From Candidatus Poribacteria bacterium (lineage in GTDB: Bacteria; Poribacteria; WGA-4E; GCA-2687025): a DNA stretch of 51,826 nt. Every line of letters starts with the position of its first letter. Positions within the stretch are counted from its first letter, which is position 1. Location: assembly GCA_018644665.1 (NCBI GenBank), contig JABGQA010000049.1:1-51826 (forward strand), given 5' to 3'. Under the pieces are notes generated by a model that did no database searches, had not been told where the DNA came from, and saw only the letters and a program-made list of their open reading frames with translations. This document shows positions 40,834 through 50,187 of this stretch, one piece after another. Position numbers and translations under genes: made by a program.

Positions 40834-41930
40834 GGAGCACGCGCTTGAGACACATCACGATATGCCGCGAGCCGGGGAGATACGCCGGCTGGCCCGCGAA
40901 CTACGGCATCTGGAACTGGGGCGACGAGATCGTCGTCGGCTTTACCTACGGCTACCACGACTCGGACGCGGGATTCCACACCCGCGACCGGACGCGCCCG
41001 TTCGTTGGGATGCAGGCCCGCAGTCTCGACGGCGGCGAGACGTGGGACGTGGCCCCGACACCCGCCCGCGCGCCCGGAGACAAGGGGATGTCCGCCGACG
41101 AGCACATGGCGCCGGAACTCAAGATCGGGACGGACGAGCCGGTGGAGATACCTGCGTCGCCCGGCGGTATCGACTTCACGCATACTGATTTCGCCCTGAT
41201 GGCCGCCCGGAACGGCCTCCGCGCGGGGGCCGCGTCGTGGTTCTACGTGTCCGCCGACCGGTGCAAGTCGTGGGACGGGCCGTACGCTCTCCCGGACTTC
41301 GGACAGACGGGCATCGCGGCTCGCACGGACTATCAGGCGTCTGGGGCTGACGAATGCACGCTCTATCTCACGGCGGCGAAGCCGGACGGCGGCGAGGGCT
41401 GGGTGTTCGTCGCCCAGACAGACGACGCGGGGAAGACCTTCGACTTCCGATCGTGGGTCGGCCCTGAGCCGGACGGGTTCTCGATCATGCCCGCGAGCGT
41501 GCGCCTGTCGGATCAGTCCAGCGTCGTCGCCGTGCGATGCCGGGGCGAGGCGACCGATTTCCGTGATGCCACCAACTGGATCGATTTCTACCGCAGCGAC
41601 GACGACGGCCTGTCGTGGGAGTACGTGAACCGACCCGCGCCCAACACAGGCGTCGGCGGCAACCCACCGACGCTCACGCATCTACATGACGGCCGCCTCT
41701 GCCTGACGTACGGCTTCCGCGACACGCCCTACCGCATGTGCGGACGTCTGAGCGCCGACGACGGAGCCACGTGGGGGGACGAGATCGTCCTGCGCGACAA
41801 CGGCGGCGGTCACGACATCGGCTATCCGCGCACGGTGCAGCGGGCAGACGGCGGCATCGTCACCATCTACTACTGGCATGACACGCCCGACGGCGAGCGG
41901 CACGTCGCGGCGACGATCTGGGACGCCTGA
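40830..41930 (+). CDS. Sialidase-like (Asp-box) protein
   Basis: 366 residues, start overlapping the stop of the LamG-malectin gene (ATGA). It is a BNR/sialidase-superfamily propeller with Asp-boxes SLDGGETWDV, SADRCKSWDG, SDDDGLSWEY and SADDGATWGD, and a fifth degenerate box (TDDAGKTFDF). There is no signal peptide. I could not identify the arginine triad, so it is not a proven neuraminidase; members also include glucosidases and other glycan-active proteins. Unlike the sialidase-LamG gene at 24473-26200 it carries no extra domain. Translational coupling to the exported glycan-binding protein suggests a shared substrate. Confidence 0.87.
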   Translation: MRSTRLRHITICREPGRYAGWPANYGIWNWGDEIVVGFTYGYHDSDAGFHTRDRTRPFVGMQARSLDGGETWDVAPTPARAPGDKGMSADEHMAPELKIGTDEPVEIPASPGGIDFTHTDFALMAARNGLRAGAASWFYVSADRCKSWDGPYALPDFGQTGIAARTDYQASGADECTLYLTAAKPDGGEGWVFVAQTDDAGKTFDFRSWVGPEPDGFSIMPASVRLSDQSSVVAVRCRGEATDFRDATNWIDFYRSDDDGLSWEYVNRPAPNTGVGGNPPTLTHLHDGRLCLTYGFRDTPYRMCGRLSADDGATWGDEIVLRDNGGGHDIGYPRTVQRADGGIVTIYYWHDTPDGERHVAATIWDA

Positions 41931-42109
41931 CGGCCTGCGACGGTCATGGACGGCTGGCGAGGGCATCGCAGACCGTGCATCCAGTCCTGCTACGCCGAGA
42001 CGTTTACGCACCCGGGCGGCAATGCCGGTAGCTGCCGCGACTCCGACATGCCAGCTAGCGGTGACGACAGGGCGGAAAGCGTGGGGCGACGCAGGGACCC
42101 CATCTCACT

Positions 42110-42128
42110 CTTCCCCTGCGAGGGGAAG
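42110..42128. terminator. Perfect hairpin CTTCCCCT-GCG-AGGGGAAG
   Basis: An 8-base perfect stem with a 3-base loop, 180 bases after the sialidase-like gene and about 90 bases before the next candidate promoter. No T run follows, so its role as terminator is uncertain. Confidence 0.35.
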
Positions 42129-42216
42129 ACGTTCACGCGTCCCCGTGACGAAGGCACGGGGGTCGCGCCTCCGATCTGCCAGCTACTGGCCACCCGATCC
42201 GAACTTCTGGGGCCGA

Positions 42217-42246
42217 TTGTCGTTCCCGTTCAGGAGGTCGTATACT
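42217..42246 (+). promoter_or_regulatory. Candidate promoter of the small membrane protein
   Basis: TTGTCG (42217-42222), 18 bases and TATACT (42241-42246). It is the best sigma-70-like promoter in the window and ends 57 bases before the ATG. Confidence 0.5.
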
Positions 42247-42303
42247 GCCGAACGGCGTCGGTCGCGCGTCTGGCGACCGGCACAACAACTGTGGGATCGC
42301 AGT

Positions 42304-42645
42304 ATGTTCGGGCGATTCGTCGGCTCCGCGCTCATGTGCCTGATACCCGCTTTCCTGGTTGGGGGGATTGTGGGCGGGCTTGTCGGCGGCGGAACGGAGA
42401 TGTTCGAGCCGGACATCACGGACGAAGAGGCCGCCGAACTGACCGCGATGGAGTTCCTCCAACACACCTTCAAGCCCGGCCCTCCCGCCACGCCGGAGTA
42501 CCGCATCGCGTTCACGGTGACGTTCCTCGCCGTGTTCACCATCGGCGTCTGGTGGCTGATGTGGGAGACACGGCCCTACGATCGGCGCGTCGGACCCACC
42601 GGTGACGTCGTCAGGGTCGCGCGACGGGCGCAGCTACGAGCCTAG
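42304..42645 (+). CDS. Small membrane protein with two transmembrane segments
   Basis: 113 residues. Two hydrophobic segments, about 7-29 (Gly-rich, LIPAFLVGGIVGGLVGGG) and 68-90 (IAFTVTFLAVFTIGVWWLMW), flank an acidic stretch (EPDITDEEAAELTAMEF). No family is recognised. The ribosome site is poor, but a good promoter lies upstream and the codon use is normal. The last 12 bases overlap the end of the opposing broken sugar-binding-protein remnant. Confidence 0.7.
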   Translation: MFGRFVGSALMCLIPAFLVGGIVGGLVGGGTEMFEPDITDEEAAELTAMEFLQHTFKPGPPATPEYRIAFTVTFLAVFTIGVWWLMWETRPYDRRVGPTGDVVRVARRAQLRA

Positions 42646-43189
42646 GTCGTTTCCAGTCGCTGCGGCTGCCTGCGCGGCCTTGCGTCGCAGGTCAGGTCGG
42701 CGCTCCCGGTTGCGGCGTATGCGGTCGTCGATTGCCTCCGCCAACTGCCGCATCGCGTCCTCGGGTTCGACGAGGCCGTTCTCGACCGCGTCGATCCTCT
42801 CCTGTAGCCATCGTCCGACGACCGCGCTGCCTATGTACGGACTCACCCCAGCGGACGACCGTGCGTGACTGCGTCGGTGAACGGCTAATGGAACGAGGGA
42901 TCGGAGGCGATGTCGTTCGCGAGGTCCGCGCCGGTAAGGGCCCGCAACGGGTTCGGCGGCAGGGCGTCGCCGTCCGCCACGATGCGGTCGCTGTATTCGA
43001 GCGTCGCCGAGTATTGCAGGAACTGCAGCGCGTCCCGCGCGTGCGGGCTCTGCGCGTTGATGCCCGCCGAACGCGCGCCGATCATCCCTCGCGAGGGCCG
43101 ATCGCCCACGCTGTGCAGGCGAACCGCGCCTAGATTCCCGGCCAGTTCATCTCGTATTCATGTCGCCGGGGGTCGATCATGCTGCCCAT
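42634..43189 (-). pseudogene. Remnant of a sugar ABC-transporter substrate-binding protein
   Basis: Only the C-terminal part of a carbohydrate-binding SBP_bac_1-type protein can be read, split over three frames. Pieces in order on the minus strand: YEMNWPGI; then GDRPSRGMIGARSAGINAQS, DALQFLQYSATLEYSDRIV and DALPPNPLRAL, which ends in an in-frame TAG at 42885-42887; PFTDAVTHGRP in the same frame after the stop; then, in another frame, VSPYIGSAVVGRWLQERIDA and EDAMRQLAEAIDDRI. The order and spacing fit the end of such proteins, where the last helix carries the A-M-x-x-x-A-x-x-I pattern. The N-terminal half is missing; the remnant begins 7 bases after the Gfo/Idh frame ends, as if joined by a deletion. 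Confidence 0.75.
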
Positions 43190-43196
43190 CAGCGAC

Positions 43197-44206
43197 TCAG
43201 GCGATGTCCACAGGCGCGCCGCGGGCCTCGACAGATCGGGAAGCCGCCTCTAGGATGCGGACCACTCTCAGCCCAGCTTCGCCATCCGACAGAGGCGTCT
43301 TGCCGTGTTCGACACAGTCGAGGAAGTGCGCCGTCTCGATTTGCAACGCTTCGGTGGGGGCGACTTGCGGCGCCCACATGTCCCCCGTGCGGTAGCTGAT
43401 GAGCGCGTTGTACCGGGTATCGGCATCCTCGTCCATCATGACGCCACGGTCGTACACCTTGACCTTCTCACTCGGCTCGAGATCGTCGAAGATCGCCATC
43501 TGTCGGCTGCCGCTGAGCAGTGTGCGGCGTACCTTCACGGGGGAGAGCCAACTGACGTGCACGTGCGCGATGAGCGCGCGCTCGAAGACAGCGTCATGTA
43601 CGCGGTGTTCTCCGTCTGTCCCGGAAAGTGCGATATCCCGCAACTCGACACGGCCACCGGCCTCTCGTCGATGAGGTAGTCCATTATCGACAGGTCATGG
43701 ACCGCCAAATCCCACATGACATTCACGTCGTGCTGGAACAGACCGAGGTTCACGCGCACGGAGTCGTATTCGTACAGTTCGCCGAGGGCGCCCTCGTCCA
43801 CGAGTTCTCGGAGCTTCCTCACGGCCCCCGTGTAGAGGAACGTGTGGTCGACCATGAGCACGCGCCCACGCCGCCGCGCCTCCGCGACGAGGCCCTCGGC
43901 CGTCTCCACCGATGACGTCAGTGGCTTCTCGACGAACACATGCCGATCCGCTTCCAAACACTGCATCGCGAGCGCGTAGTGCGTGTCGACGGGCGTCGCC
44001 ACCGCCACAGCGGATACGTCGGGGTCTTCGAGCATCGCCTCCACGCGCAGGTATGTGCGCGCGGACGGATACAGCGTCCTGACGAGGTCCAGCTTCTCCT
44101 GTCGCGCGTCGCATACGGCGGCGACATACCCCGTGGGTTGGCCTTCGAAATTCCTGACCAGATTCGGTCCCCAGTAGCCGTAGCCGATCACGCCTATGCC
44201 GATCAT
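43197..44206 (-). pseudogene. Frameshifted Gfo/Idh/MocA oxidoreductase
   Basis: The gene starts at ATG 44206 with GIGVIGYGYWGPNLVRNF and runs through VAVATPVDTHYALAMQCLEA and FVEKPLTSS up to QTENTAYMTL, then the family sequence continues in another frame from VFERALIAHVHVSWLSPVKV to the stop at 43197. Both halves are highly typical, and together they would make about 336 residues, so only one base appears to be missing, near 43585-43595. That may be a true inactivating mutation or an assembly error; the adjacent decayed remnant favours the former. The intact protein would be a NAD(P)-dependent sugar-type dehydrogenase. Confidence 0.8.
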
Positions 44207-45256
44207 TGATCTGGCCCCGCCCTGTATTCTCTGTGTGAAGCAGGACGCCGTCATCGAGCTGACCGGCGTGCATACTGCCTGAAATCGTCGAGGTTCAGGA
44301 TGTCGTTGACGAGATAGCCCTCGCACCGGGGTGTGGATCCGTTGCCGCGAAGGGCTTGCCTTCCCTTCCCCGCATTCCACGCCGTCGCGTTGGGGAACGG
44401 TGAGCCCTGAGACCGATGTAGTCTACGGTGATGTCCTAGTCGAAGAGAGCGTCGCCGAAGTGGACGGTTCGTGCCCTGGATCCAGAAGGAGTCGCGTCCC
44501 TGGATCGAGGACGCATGGTGCTCGTACTCCACGCCGAGTAACCCTCGGCTCTGCGTATATACCATCGGCGTCCCGCATGTTTCGCTGTGCATTCTGACGA
44601 TTCTCCACACCACCGGGCAAACAATGCGCGGGGCACGGCACGTGGGAGAACGACCAACCCGCCATGGCCGGCGTCGCCGGTCGGGAGCATCGTCGCGCTC
44701 GATCTGACGGCTGTGGGTCTGAACCTCAACGCAAAACAGTCCTACTACGGCCCGCTCACGATCCTCGGTTCGCGAGTGCTACACACGCCGCATAAGCGAC
44801 CCAGAGCCTGTGCGCCTCTCGTTCTAGCTTCTCGGCGTGGCGACTCCCCCGACCTGATAGAAGACGCGCTCACCACGCCGTCCAACGTCGACACGAGGAT
44901 CGAGTTGGCGGACCTCGGCCGGCGTGACGCCGATGCTCTCACGCGCGGGCCCGGCGCCGGCGAGTTGGTGGCGGCCCGTCACCGTGGGCGAAGGCAACGC
45001 GAGGCATTGACACTATGCCGGTGTGAGACCATGCTAGGGAGGATGGTGTCGTCCACAATCGACGCGCGTGCCTGGTCATCCTCATGCTGAGTCCAGTGCC
45101 TCGGCCCGCCTAGCGCACGTGCGAGCGGGTTCAGCTGTGTATTGATCTGGACGGCAGCTCAACCTCGACCGTAAAGCGTCCAGCGCCCACCGTGTAGTTC
45201 TCGCGCACTGGTTGCCCGCTGCGCGCGGACACTCACCGGGAAACAGAGAATCCGAC
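44207..45256. other. Thousand-base gap with decayed-looking sequence
   Basis: No intact gene was found between the Gfo/Idh start and the deacetylase-like gene. The part nearest the Gfo/Idh gene has protein-like fragments in several frames (see the finding at 44251-44665); the rest, 44700-45256, shows nothing convincing. Confidence 0.4.
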
Positions 45257-46018
45257 TTGCCTGGACCAACCCTAGACAATGGCCCGGTGTTCGCTCTGAC
45301 GGGTGACTTGGACTGGGCCAGCGAGGCGTGCGTCGCGGACTTCCTCAGCTTCACGGCGTCGTTCGACATCAGGCCGACGCTGTTCATGACCCATCGTAGC
45401 CAGGCCGTCGATCGCTATGTCGAGGAACACGGCGCGCAGATCGGACTCCATCCCAACTTCCGCCCTGAGTCCACGCACGGCTCGGATATCGCCAGCGTCG
45501 TCGACCATTGCTGCGGACTGTACCCTGACGCGCAGACATTCCGCTCTCATGCTTTCTACGACAGCACGGATATCCTGACTGAGATCGCCCGCCGAGGAAT
45601 CCGGTACGACAGCAACCTGTGCTTGCATCTGCAACCGAACATCGTCCCGCTGGTCCTCGGAGCCGAGCGCATCGTACGCATACCGGTCTTCTGGGCAGAC
45701 GACTGCCACTGGCGCAACGAGGAGGAAGACTGGGTCGTGGAGCGCTTCATGCCGTACTTCCTCACGCCTGGCTTGAAGGTGCTCGCTGTGCACCCGTTCA
45801 ACGTCGCGCTCAACACCCCAACTCAGGCGTACTACCGCGACCACAAGGACCAGATCCAACGGGCCGATGGCTCCGCGATACAAGCGCTACGATGGCACGG
45901 CCCAGGCGTACGGACGTTCCTGTGCGATCTCCTACATAGGCTCACGTCGCGCGGCGAGAAATTCTATACACTCGACGAAATCTACCACCGCTACCACCCT
46001 CGAAGAGTAGGCGCTTGA
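45257..46018 (+). CDS. Polysaccharide-deacetylase-like protein
   Basis: About 253 residues. VFALTGDLDWASE matches the first NodB/WbmS-type motif (D17/D19), IGLHPNF the second (H65) and FRSHAFYDST a third; the last strand KVLAVHPFNVAL carries a further His. These are de-N-acetylases or related sugar hydrolases. The start is uncertain: TTG codons at 45212 and 45257 and a GTG at 45287 are in frame and none has a strong ribosome site; 45257 gives the domain a short natural N terminus. Its TGA overlaps the next gene's ATG, so it is coupled to a glycosyltransferase-TPR protein, pointing to glycan assembly rather than breakdown. Confidence 0.82.
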   Translation: MPGPTLDNGPVFALTGDLDWASEACVADFLSFTASFDIRPTLFMTHRSQAVDRYVEEHGAQIGLHPNFRPESTHGSDIASVVDHCCGLYPDAQTFRSHAFYDSTDILTEIARRGIRYDSNLCLHLQPNIVPLVLGAERIVRIPVFWADDCHWRNEEEDWVVERFMPYFLTPGLKVLAVHPFNVALNTPTQAYYRDHKDQIQRADGSAIQALRWHGPGVRTFLCDLLHRLTSRGEKFYTLDEIYHRYHPRRVGA

Positions 46019-47796
46019 TGCGTATCGCGTTCGTGGGAGTGGACTACTGCGGTCAATACGGCGTCGTGCCGCCGCCGCATGAAGCCGTGTGGCTGCCGTT
46101 CGCACCGACGCTGGAGGAGATGTACGCGAAGGTCGGCAAGACGCCCGCCTGGGCCGACGTGTGCGTTGTCGTCCTCGCGGAGACGCATCCCCTCCCGTTG
46201 GATTTCGAATCGTCCGCTTGCCCAACCGTCGCCGTTGTGGTCGACTGGAAAACGTGGAGCGACGTCCTCTTCGCACACGCCCCGGCACTAGACTTCATCT
46301 TCGCGGACCAATCCGGCGTCGACCGGCTTACGCCGTTCTGGCCGGGGAAGCCCCGCACGTTCGTGCCGGTGGCCAACTTCTCCCGCATAGATCCACCAGC
46401 CGCGGCGACACCCCTTCGCGACCGGCCGCACGACGTAACCTTCATAGGGGGCATATCCCCAGCCGAGATCTTCGCCGACCGCAACCAGGCATTGGCTTGG
46501 TTGGTTGAGCATGTGGACGAGTTCGACGTTCGCATCATGAGCGGACTGGACTCAGACGCATTCGCGCAAGCGATGTGCGATTCCAAGATCGTGTTCAATC
46601 ATGCTGCATCGAACATCCAGGCAGGCGTCAATGCCAGGAACTTCGAGGCCGGGGCATGCGGCGCGGTGACAATGGGCGAACGCGACAACGCCGGCGCTAC
46701 GACGTTCTTCGGCGAGGATGAACTCGTTCGGTACTGCGAGGACACCCTACCTGACGCCATACGCGGCGTGCTGAGCAACGTCGACGCAAGCCAACAGATC
46801 GCCGACCGCTACGCCGAGAAGACCACCGCCCCGCTCATGCCGCGCCTGCTCGATGCATTGCATGGCGTTCTGGAGGCCGAACCCGTCCCCAGAAGGGGCC
46901 GAACGCATCTCGATCTCCTCGTCGGCCTGTGCCACGGATTCGGCAACTGGGGAGAAGGCGCGCGGCGGCCAGCGGCCGCGCTCGGAATGATGGTGGCGAC
47001 CGCGGAAGAGGCGGTCAACGCTTGCCCGAACGACCCGGCACTGCTGAATGCTGTGGGCGTGTGCATGGCGGAGATCGTGGTCGAACTGGCACGGCTCGGT
47101 GAGGGATCGCAGAGCGCGCGTATCCTGGACCATCCGCTGCTAGAGCCCGAGAGGCAATGGCGCCGCGCGGCAGCGCTCGACGAGTCCTTTGCCGCGCCGC
47201 TTTACAATCTGGGACGCTACCTAATCAAGCGCGGGGAAGACTCCCGAGCTATCGGCATGTTGACGCGCGCGCGATCGCGCATCGCAGAGCACGGGCAGCG
47301 CGCAATGGAGCCCCCTTCCGTCTTCTTCCCGGTCTGGTGCGCCAACGCGACTGGTCTGGACCGCGTCCTAACCGCAGCGTACAACGCCGTCCGGTTCGAG
47401 TACCCGGAGCCCGCGTCTGCCAGAACCCGAATGGCGGCGCTGCTGCGATGGAGAATCGAAGAGGTGCTGGGTGATCTCGCCATGAGGAGAGGGAATCAGG
47501 ACGGCGCGCTGCGCCAGTACCGCGCGGCGGTGGATGCGGCGCCCACCATGGCGACCGAGGCCCTGCGCAAGATTGCGGGCATAGCCAAAGATACAGGTGA
47601 TCGCGCCCGGCACGTTGAGGCGTTGCGCGAACTGACCGCGCTCAACCCGCTGGATGCCCTCAGCCGTACTGAACTGCTCGACGTCTGCGAGCCTTCTGAG
47701 CCCGGATACAGGCAGCTTACGGAAGAAATACGGCGCCTGCGCCAGGCCGTACCCACGCCACGTATGTTCGAACGCCGTCCATTCGACGAGTTGTGA
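46018..47796 (+). CDS. Glycosyltransferase (CgeB/GT1-like) fused to TPR repeats
   Basis: 592 residues. The N-terminal half is a GT-B glycosyltransferase of the spore-maturation CgeB-like group: a Rossmann N lobe (MRIAFVGVDYCGQYG), then DVTFIGGISPAE and the donor-side segment FNHAASNIQAGVNARNFEAGACGA, in parts. From about 330 onward it is helical with tetratricopeptide-like units (LLNAVGVCMAEIVVELARLG, APLYNLGRYLIKRGEDSRAI, RQYRAAVDAAPTMATEALRK). The TPR part probably docks a protein or carrier. It pairs with the similarly built gene at the right edge, suggesting transfer of sugars to proteins or a surface polymer. Confidence 0.85.
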   Translation: MRIAFVGVDYCGQYGVVPPPHEAVWLPFAPTLEEMYAKVGKTPAWADVCVVVLAETHPLPLDFESSACPTVAVVVDWKTWSDVLFAHAPALDFIFADQSGVDRLTPFWPGKPRTFVPVANFSRIDPPAAATPLRDRPHDVTFIGGISPAEIFADRNQALAWLVEHVDEFDVRIMSGLDSDAFAQAMCDSKIVFNHAASNIQAGVNARNFEAGACGAVTMGERDNAGATTFFGEDELVRYCEDTLPDAIRGVLSNVDASQQIADRYAEKTTAPLMPRLLDALHGVLEAEPVPRRGRTHLDLLVGLCHGFGNWGEGARRPAAALGMMVATAEEAVNACPNDPALLNAVGVCMAEIVVELARLGEGSQSARILDHPLLEPERQWRRAAALDESFAAPLYNLGRYLIKRGEDSRAIGMLTRARSRIAEHGQRAMEPPSVFFPVWCANATGLDRVLTAAYNAVRFEYPEPASARTRMAALLRWRIEEVLGDLAMRRGNQDGALRQYRAAVDAAPTMATEALRKIAGIAKDTGDRARHVEALRELTALNPLDALSRTELLDVCEPSEPGYRQLTEEIRRLRQAVPTPRMFERRPFDEL

Positions 47797-47842
47797 GCGT
47801 CATCGCGGCGGCCGTCGGGACGCCCTGCGCATGTCCGGTCCG

Positions 47843-48829
47843 TCACTGTTTCAGATCGAGCGCGTAGGTGCGTCTAGCCACGCCGAAGCCGCCAAATCGC
47901 TCCTTGAACCGGCACACGCCTGTGTTCAGGCGGGCGCCGCCGGTTAGCGTGGAAGTACCGAGATTCACGAAGCGATGTCCTCGCGCATACGTCCATTCCA
48001 TCACGTGGCGCAGCGCGGCGTCCAAGCACCGATGCTTGCGGCCCGAGTGGTTCTGCGCCATGTAGAACGTGTGCACCGCATGCGTATTGCCCACGAACAC
48101 GACCACGCCGCCGACCAACGTACCAGCAACACGGCAGCCGAAGAGGCGAATGTCGTCCCGTAGGTCGTGTGCGAGCCGTTCCATCTCACCCAGCGAGTGG
48201 GTAGGGGTCGCGTCGAACTTCGCAAGCGTCTCGTCAAGCAGAGGCCAATACTCGCCCCACGCGTCGCTGCCTTCGACTGACACCAAACCCTCCCGCTCGA
48301 TGCGTCTTAGTCGGTTTGCCGTGTCTCCCTGGACTCGTGTCTGCCATGCCTGCGGCCCGCCGTCCAGGCAGATCGCGTTCGACAGTTCCATGGTCGGCAC
48401 GTGGAAACCGGCCGAGTGCAGCGCGTGATCGACGTCCTCGGACGGACACCGATGAAACACGGTAGGCGGAAGCCGCATTTCGACTCCGTCGAACCCACGC
48501 GCGCGCGCGAATTTCACGATGGCGCGCACGCATGCGTGCGCAGTCTCGGCGCGCGGCAAAGGGCCGACCACCGGTCCGCCATAGGATGCGCCAGGGTGCG
48601 AGCGTAAGATCCGCCTCCCGTCCCGCTCCTCGACCGCCGCGGGGAAAGCCCCGACCACTTGTCCACTGCTGCGAAACAGAAGTGAGCAATCATCGAAACG
48701 ATTGGGCGGGTGATAGTTCAGGAAAGCCCGACGGTGGAACAGCGTGCCGTTACGGGACCGCGACACGAAATCGTCCCACTCGGCTGAGACGTCGGCGGTA
48801 TACAGATCGGTCGTTACGTCGGACACCAT
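47843..48829 (-). CDS. FemAB/GNAT-like acyltransferase
   Basis: 328 residues. The layout is that of the FemAB-related acetyltransferase-like family: LFHRRAFLNYHPPNRFDDCS at the start, an acyl-acceptor region with RLRRIEREGLVSVEG, and the C-terminal block HTFYMAQNHSGRKHRCLDAA, MEWTYARGHRFVNLGTST in parts. Members acylate or aminoacylate cell-envelope precursors, including amino sugars. GGA lies six bases before the ATG. It is convergent with the glycosyltransferase and 34 bases downstream of the aminotransferase gene on the same strand, so aminotransferase and acyltransferase could make an N-acylated amino sugar. Confidence 0.85.
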   Translation of the reverse strand: MVSDVTTDLYTADVSAEWDDFVSRSRNGTLFHRRAFLNYHPPNRFDDCSLLFRSSGQVVGAFPAAVEERDGRRILRSHPGASYGGPVVGPLPRAETAHACVRAIVKFARARGFDGVEMRLPPTVFHRCPSEDVDHALHSAGFHVPTMELSNAICLDGGPQAWQTRVQGDTANRLRRIEREGLVSVEGSDAWGEYWPLLDETLAKFDATPTHSLGEMERLAHDLRDDIRLFGCRVAGTLVGGVVVFVGNTHAVHTFYMAQNHSGRKHRCLDAALRHVMEWTYARGHRFVNLGTSTLTGGARLNTGVCRFKERFGGFGVARRTYALDLKQ

Positions 48830-48863
48830 GCGTCCAAATCCGTGCGATCTCCGAGCAGGTCCC

Positions 48864-49955
48864 TCACCGGCCGCTGGGCCCAGCGTCCGTGTTCCCCTGG
48901 TGCGCGATGTCAGCCTCCAGACAGTCCCTTAGGACGGAGCCCACGCGCTCGGTCTCCTCCTGACTCATCCCGGGATACACCGGCGCGGAGACCAACGTGG
49001 CATGGGCGCGATCGGCGACTGGAAACGCGCCCTCCGCTCGGAACAGACGGTGCAGGGGGTACGGAGCTATCGGACGGCGTATGACCACTCCTAGTCCCTC
49101 GGCCATGTCGATGAACCGTTCAACATCGTCCACGCGGAGCAGGAAGCGGAAGGGAAAAGCCGCGTCGCAGACCGAGCGAACAATGTGTGCGGCACATATC
49201 CGCTGAATCTGCTGCACGTAGTGGTCCTGTACCAGACGGCGCAACCGGATCATCTCTGGGATGCGCCGCCATTGGCTCGCCACCAACGAAGACTGTAGAT
49301 CCGTCAGCGGCAGAAACCACGCCGTCCGAGGCGACGTATAGCGCCCATTCCGCAGATCGCGGGCGTGTGCGATCAGGTCTCCATCGTGGCTTACCAACAT
49401 GCCGCCTTCGCCCGCGACAACGGGTTTCGTCGCCTCGAACGACAGCACCATCGCGTCTGGAGGCAACTCCGCCCGCGCTGTGTCCGCCGCGACAACCCGC
49501 ATGGCCGAATCTTGCAGCACTTTTACGCCGGGAGTCTTCCTGAATTCCTCAATGGGGGCGCGGATGCCAAACATGTCGGGTAGGATCGCTGCTTCCAGCG
49601 GATCAAGCGCGTGCGCGCGGCGGAACGCATCCACATCGAGGCTGAAGTCGGTTGGCGAAATGTCGAGCAGGACAGGCTGGCAATCCGCCATGACGACCGC
49701 ATCGTAGACCGCACGGCATACGTACGTTGGCACGGCGACGCGTGCGCCTCCGTCCGGGAACCAGCAGCGCAGCGCAATGTGCATCGCGTGGCGTGCGCCG
49801 GTCGTCGCCAATGCCCCCGCCGCGTCGTAATGCGTCGCGACCGTCCGCTCGAGGTCGCGCGTGCGCGTGCCTTCCTTGACCCATCCTGACATGACGCAGG
49901 CATGGGCCTCCTGCGCGTCCTCCTCCGTCAGCCATGGTCTCGAGTGACTGATCAT
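48864..49955 (-). CDS. DegT/DnrJ/EryC1/StrS-family sugar aminotransferase
   Basis: 363 residues. The PLP lysine is K177 in LSFEATKPVVAGEGGML and D149 (VLQDSAM) contacts the cofactor ring; VKEGTRTRDLE and ATTGARHAM are the usual N-terminal blocks of the family. These enzymes transaminate nucleotide-activated 3- or 4-keto sugars to amino sugars. It is the first gene of a two-gene unit with the FemAB-like acyltransferase, so an N-acylated amino sugar for a glycan is the likely product. No nucleotide-sugar dehydratase is in the window; it may lie beyond the right edge. Confidence 0.92.
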   Translation of the reverse strand: MISHSRPWLTEEDAQEAHACVMSGWVKEGTRTRDLERTVATHYDAAGALATTGARHAMHIALRCWFPDGGARVAVPTYVCRAVYDAVVMADCQPVLLDISPTDFSLDVDAFRRAHALDPLEAAILPDMFGIRAPIEEFRKTPGVKVLQDSAMRVVAADTARAELPPDAMVLSFEATKPVVAGEGGMLVSHDGDLIAHARDLRNGRYTSPRTAWFLPLTDLQSSLVASQWRRIPEMIRLRRLVQDHYVQQIQRICAAHIVRSVCDAAFPFRFLLRVDDVERFIDMAEGLGVVIRRPIAPYPLHRLFRAEGAFPVADRAHATLVSAPVYPGMSQEETERVGSVLRDCLEADIAHQGNTDAGPSGR

Positions 49956-50187
49956 CCGCTGTCCCGCACGGCAGTCCGTCCGCGCAACGGCCCGCTCCAG
50001 CTCCTGAGCGACGTCGACTCATACCGCGTGATGTCGTGTCCCCAGCGATCACACGCCGTGTTTGGGGTCGTCCGCGCGGTCGATAGCGTCCTCGCCGTGG
50101 ACCGCTGCCGCGACCTTAGCATTCCGCGCATCCCCGCGTGGCCGAAGACGTCACCCGTTTGGTCGAGGGAAGACGCCACGATGCCTG

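Larger units (their letters stand above)
41931..42303. other. Gap before the small membrane protein, with hairpin and promoter
   Basis: About 370 bases with no gene. It contains the hairpin at 42110-42128 and the candidate promoter at 42217-42246, listed separately. Confidence 0.4.

Noticed and set aside
44587..45090. A 167-codon plus-strand frame in the decayed zone
   Set aside because: No family character and no ribosome site; its composition is random-like.
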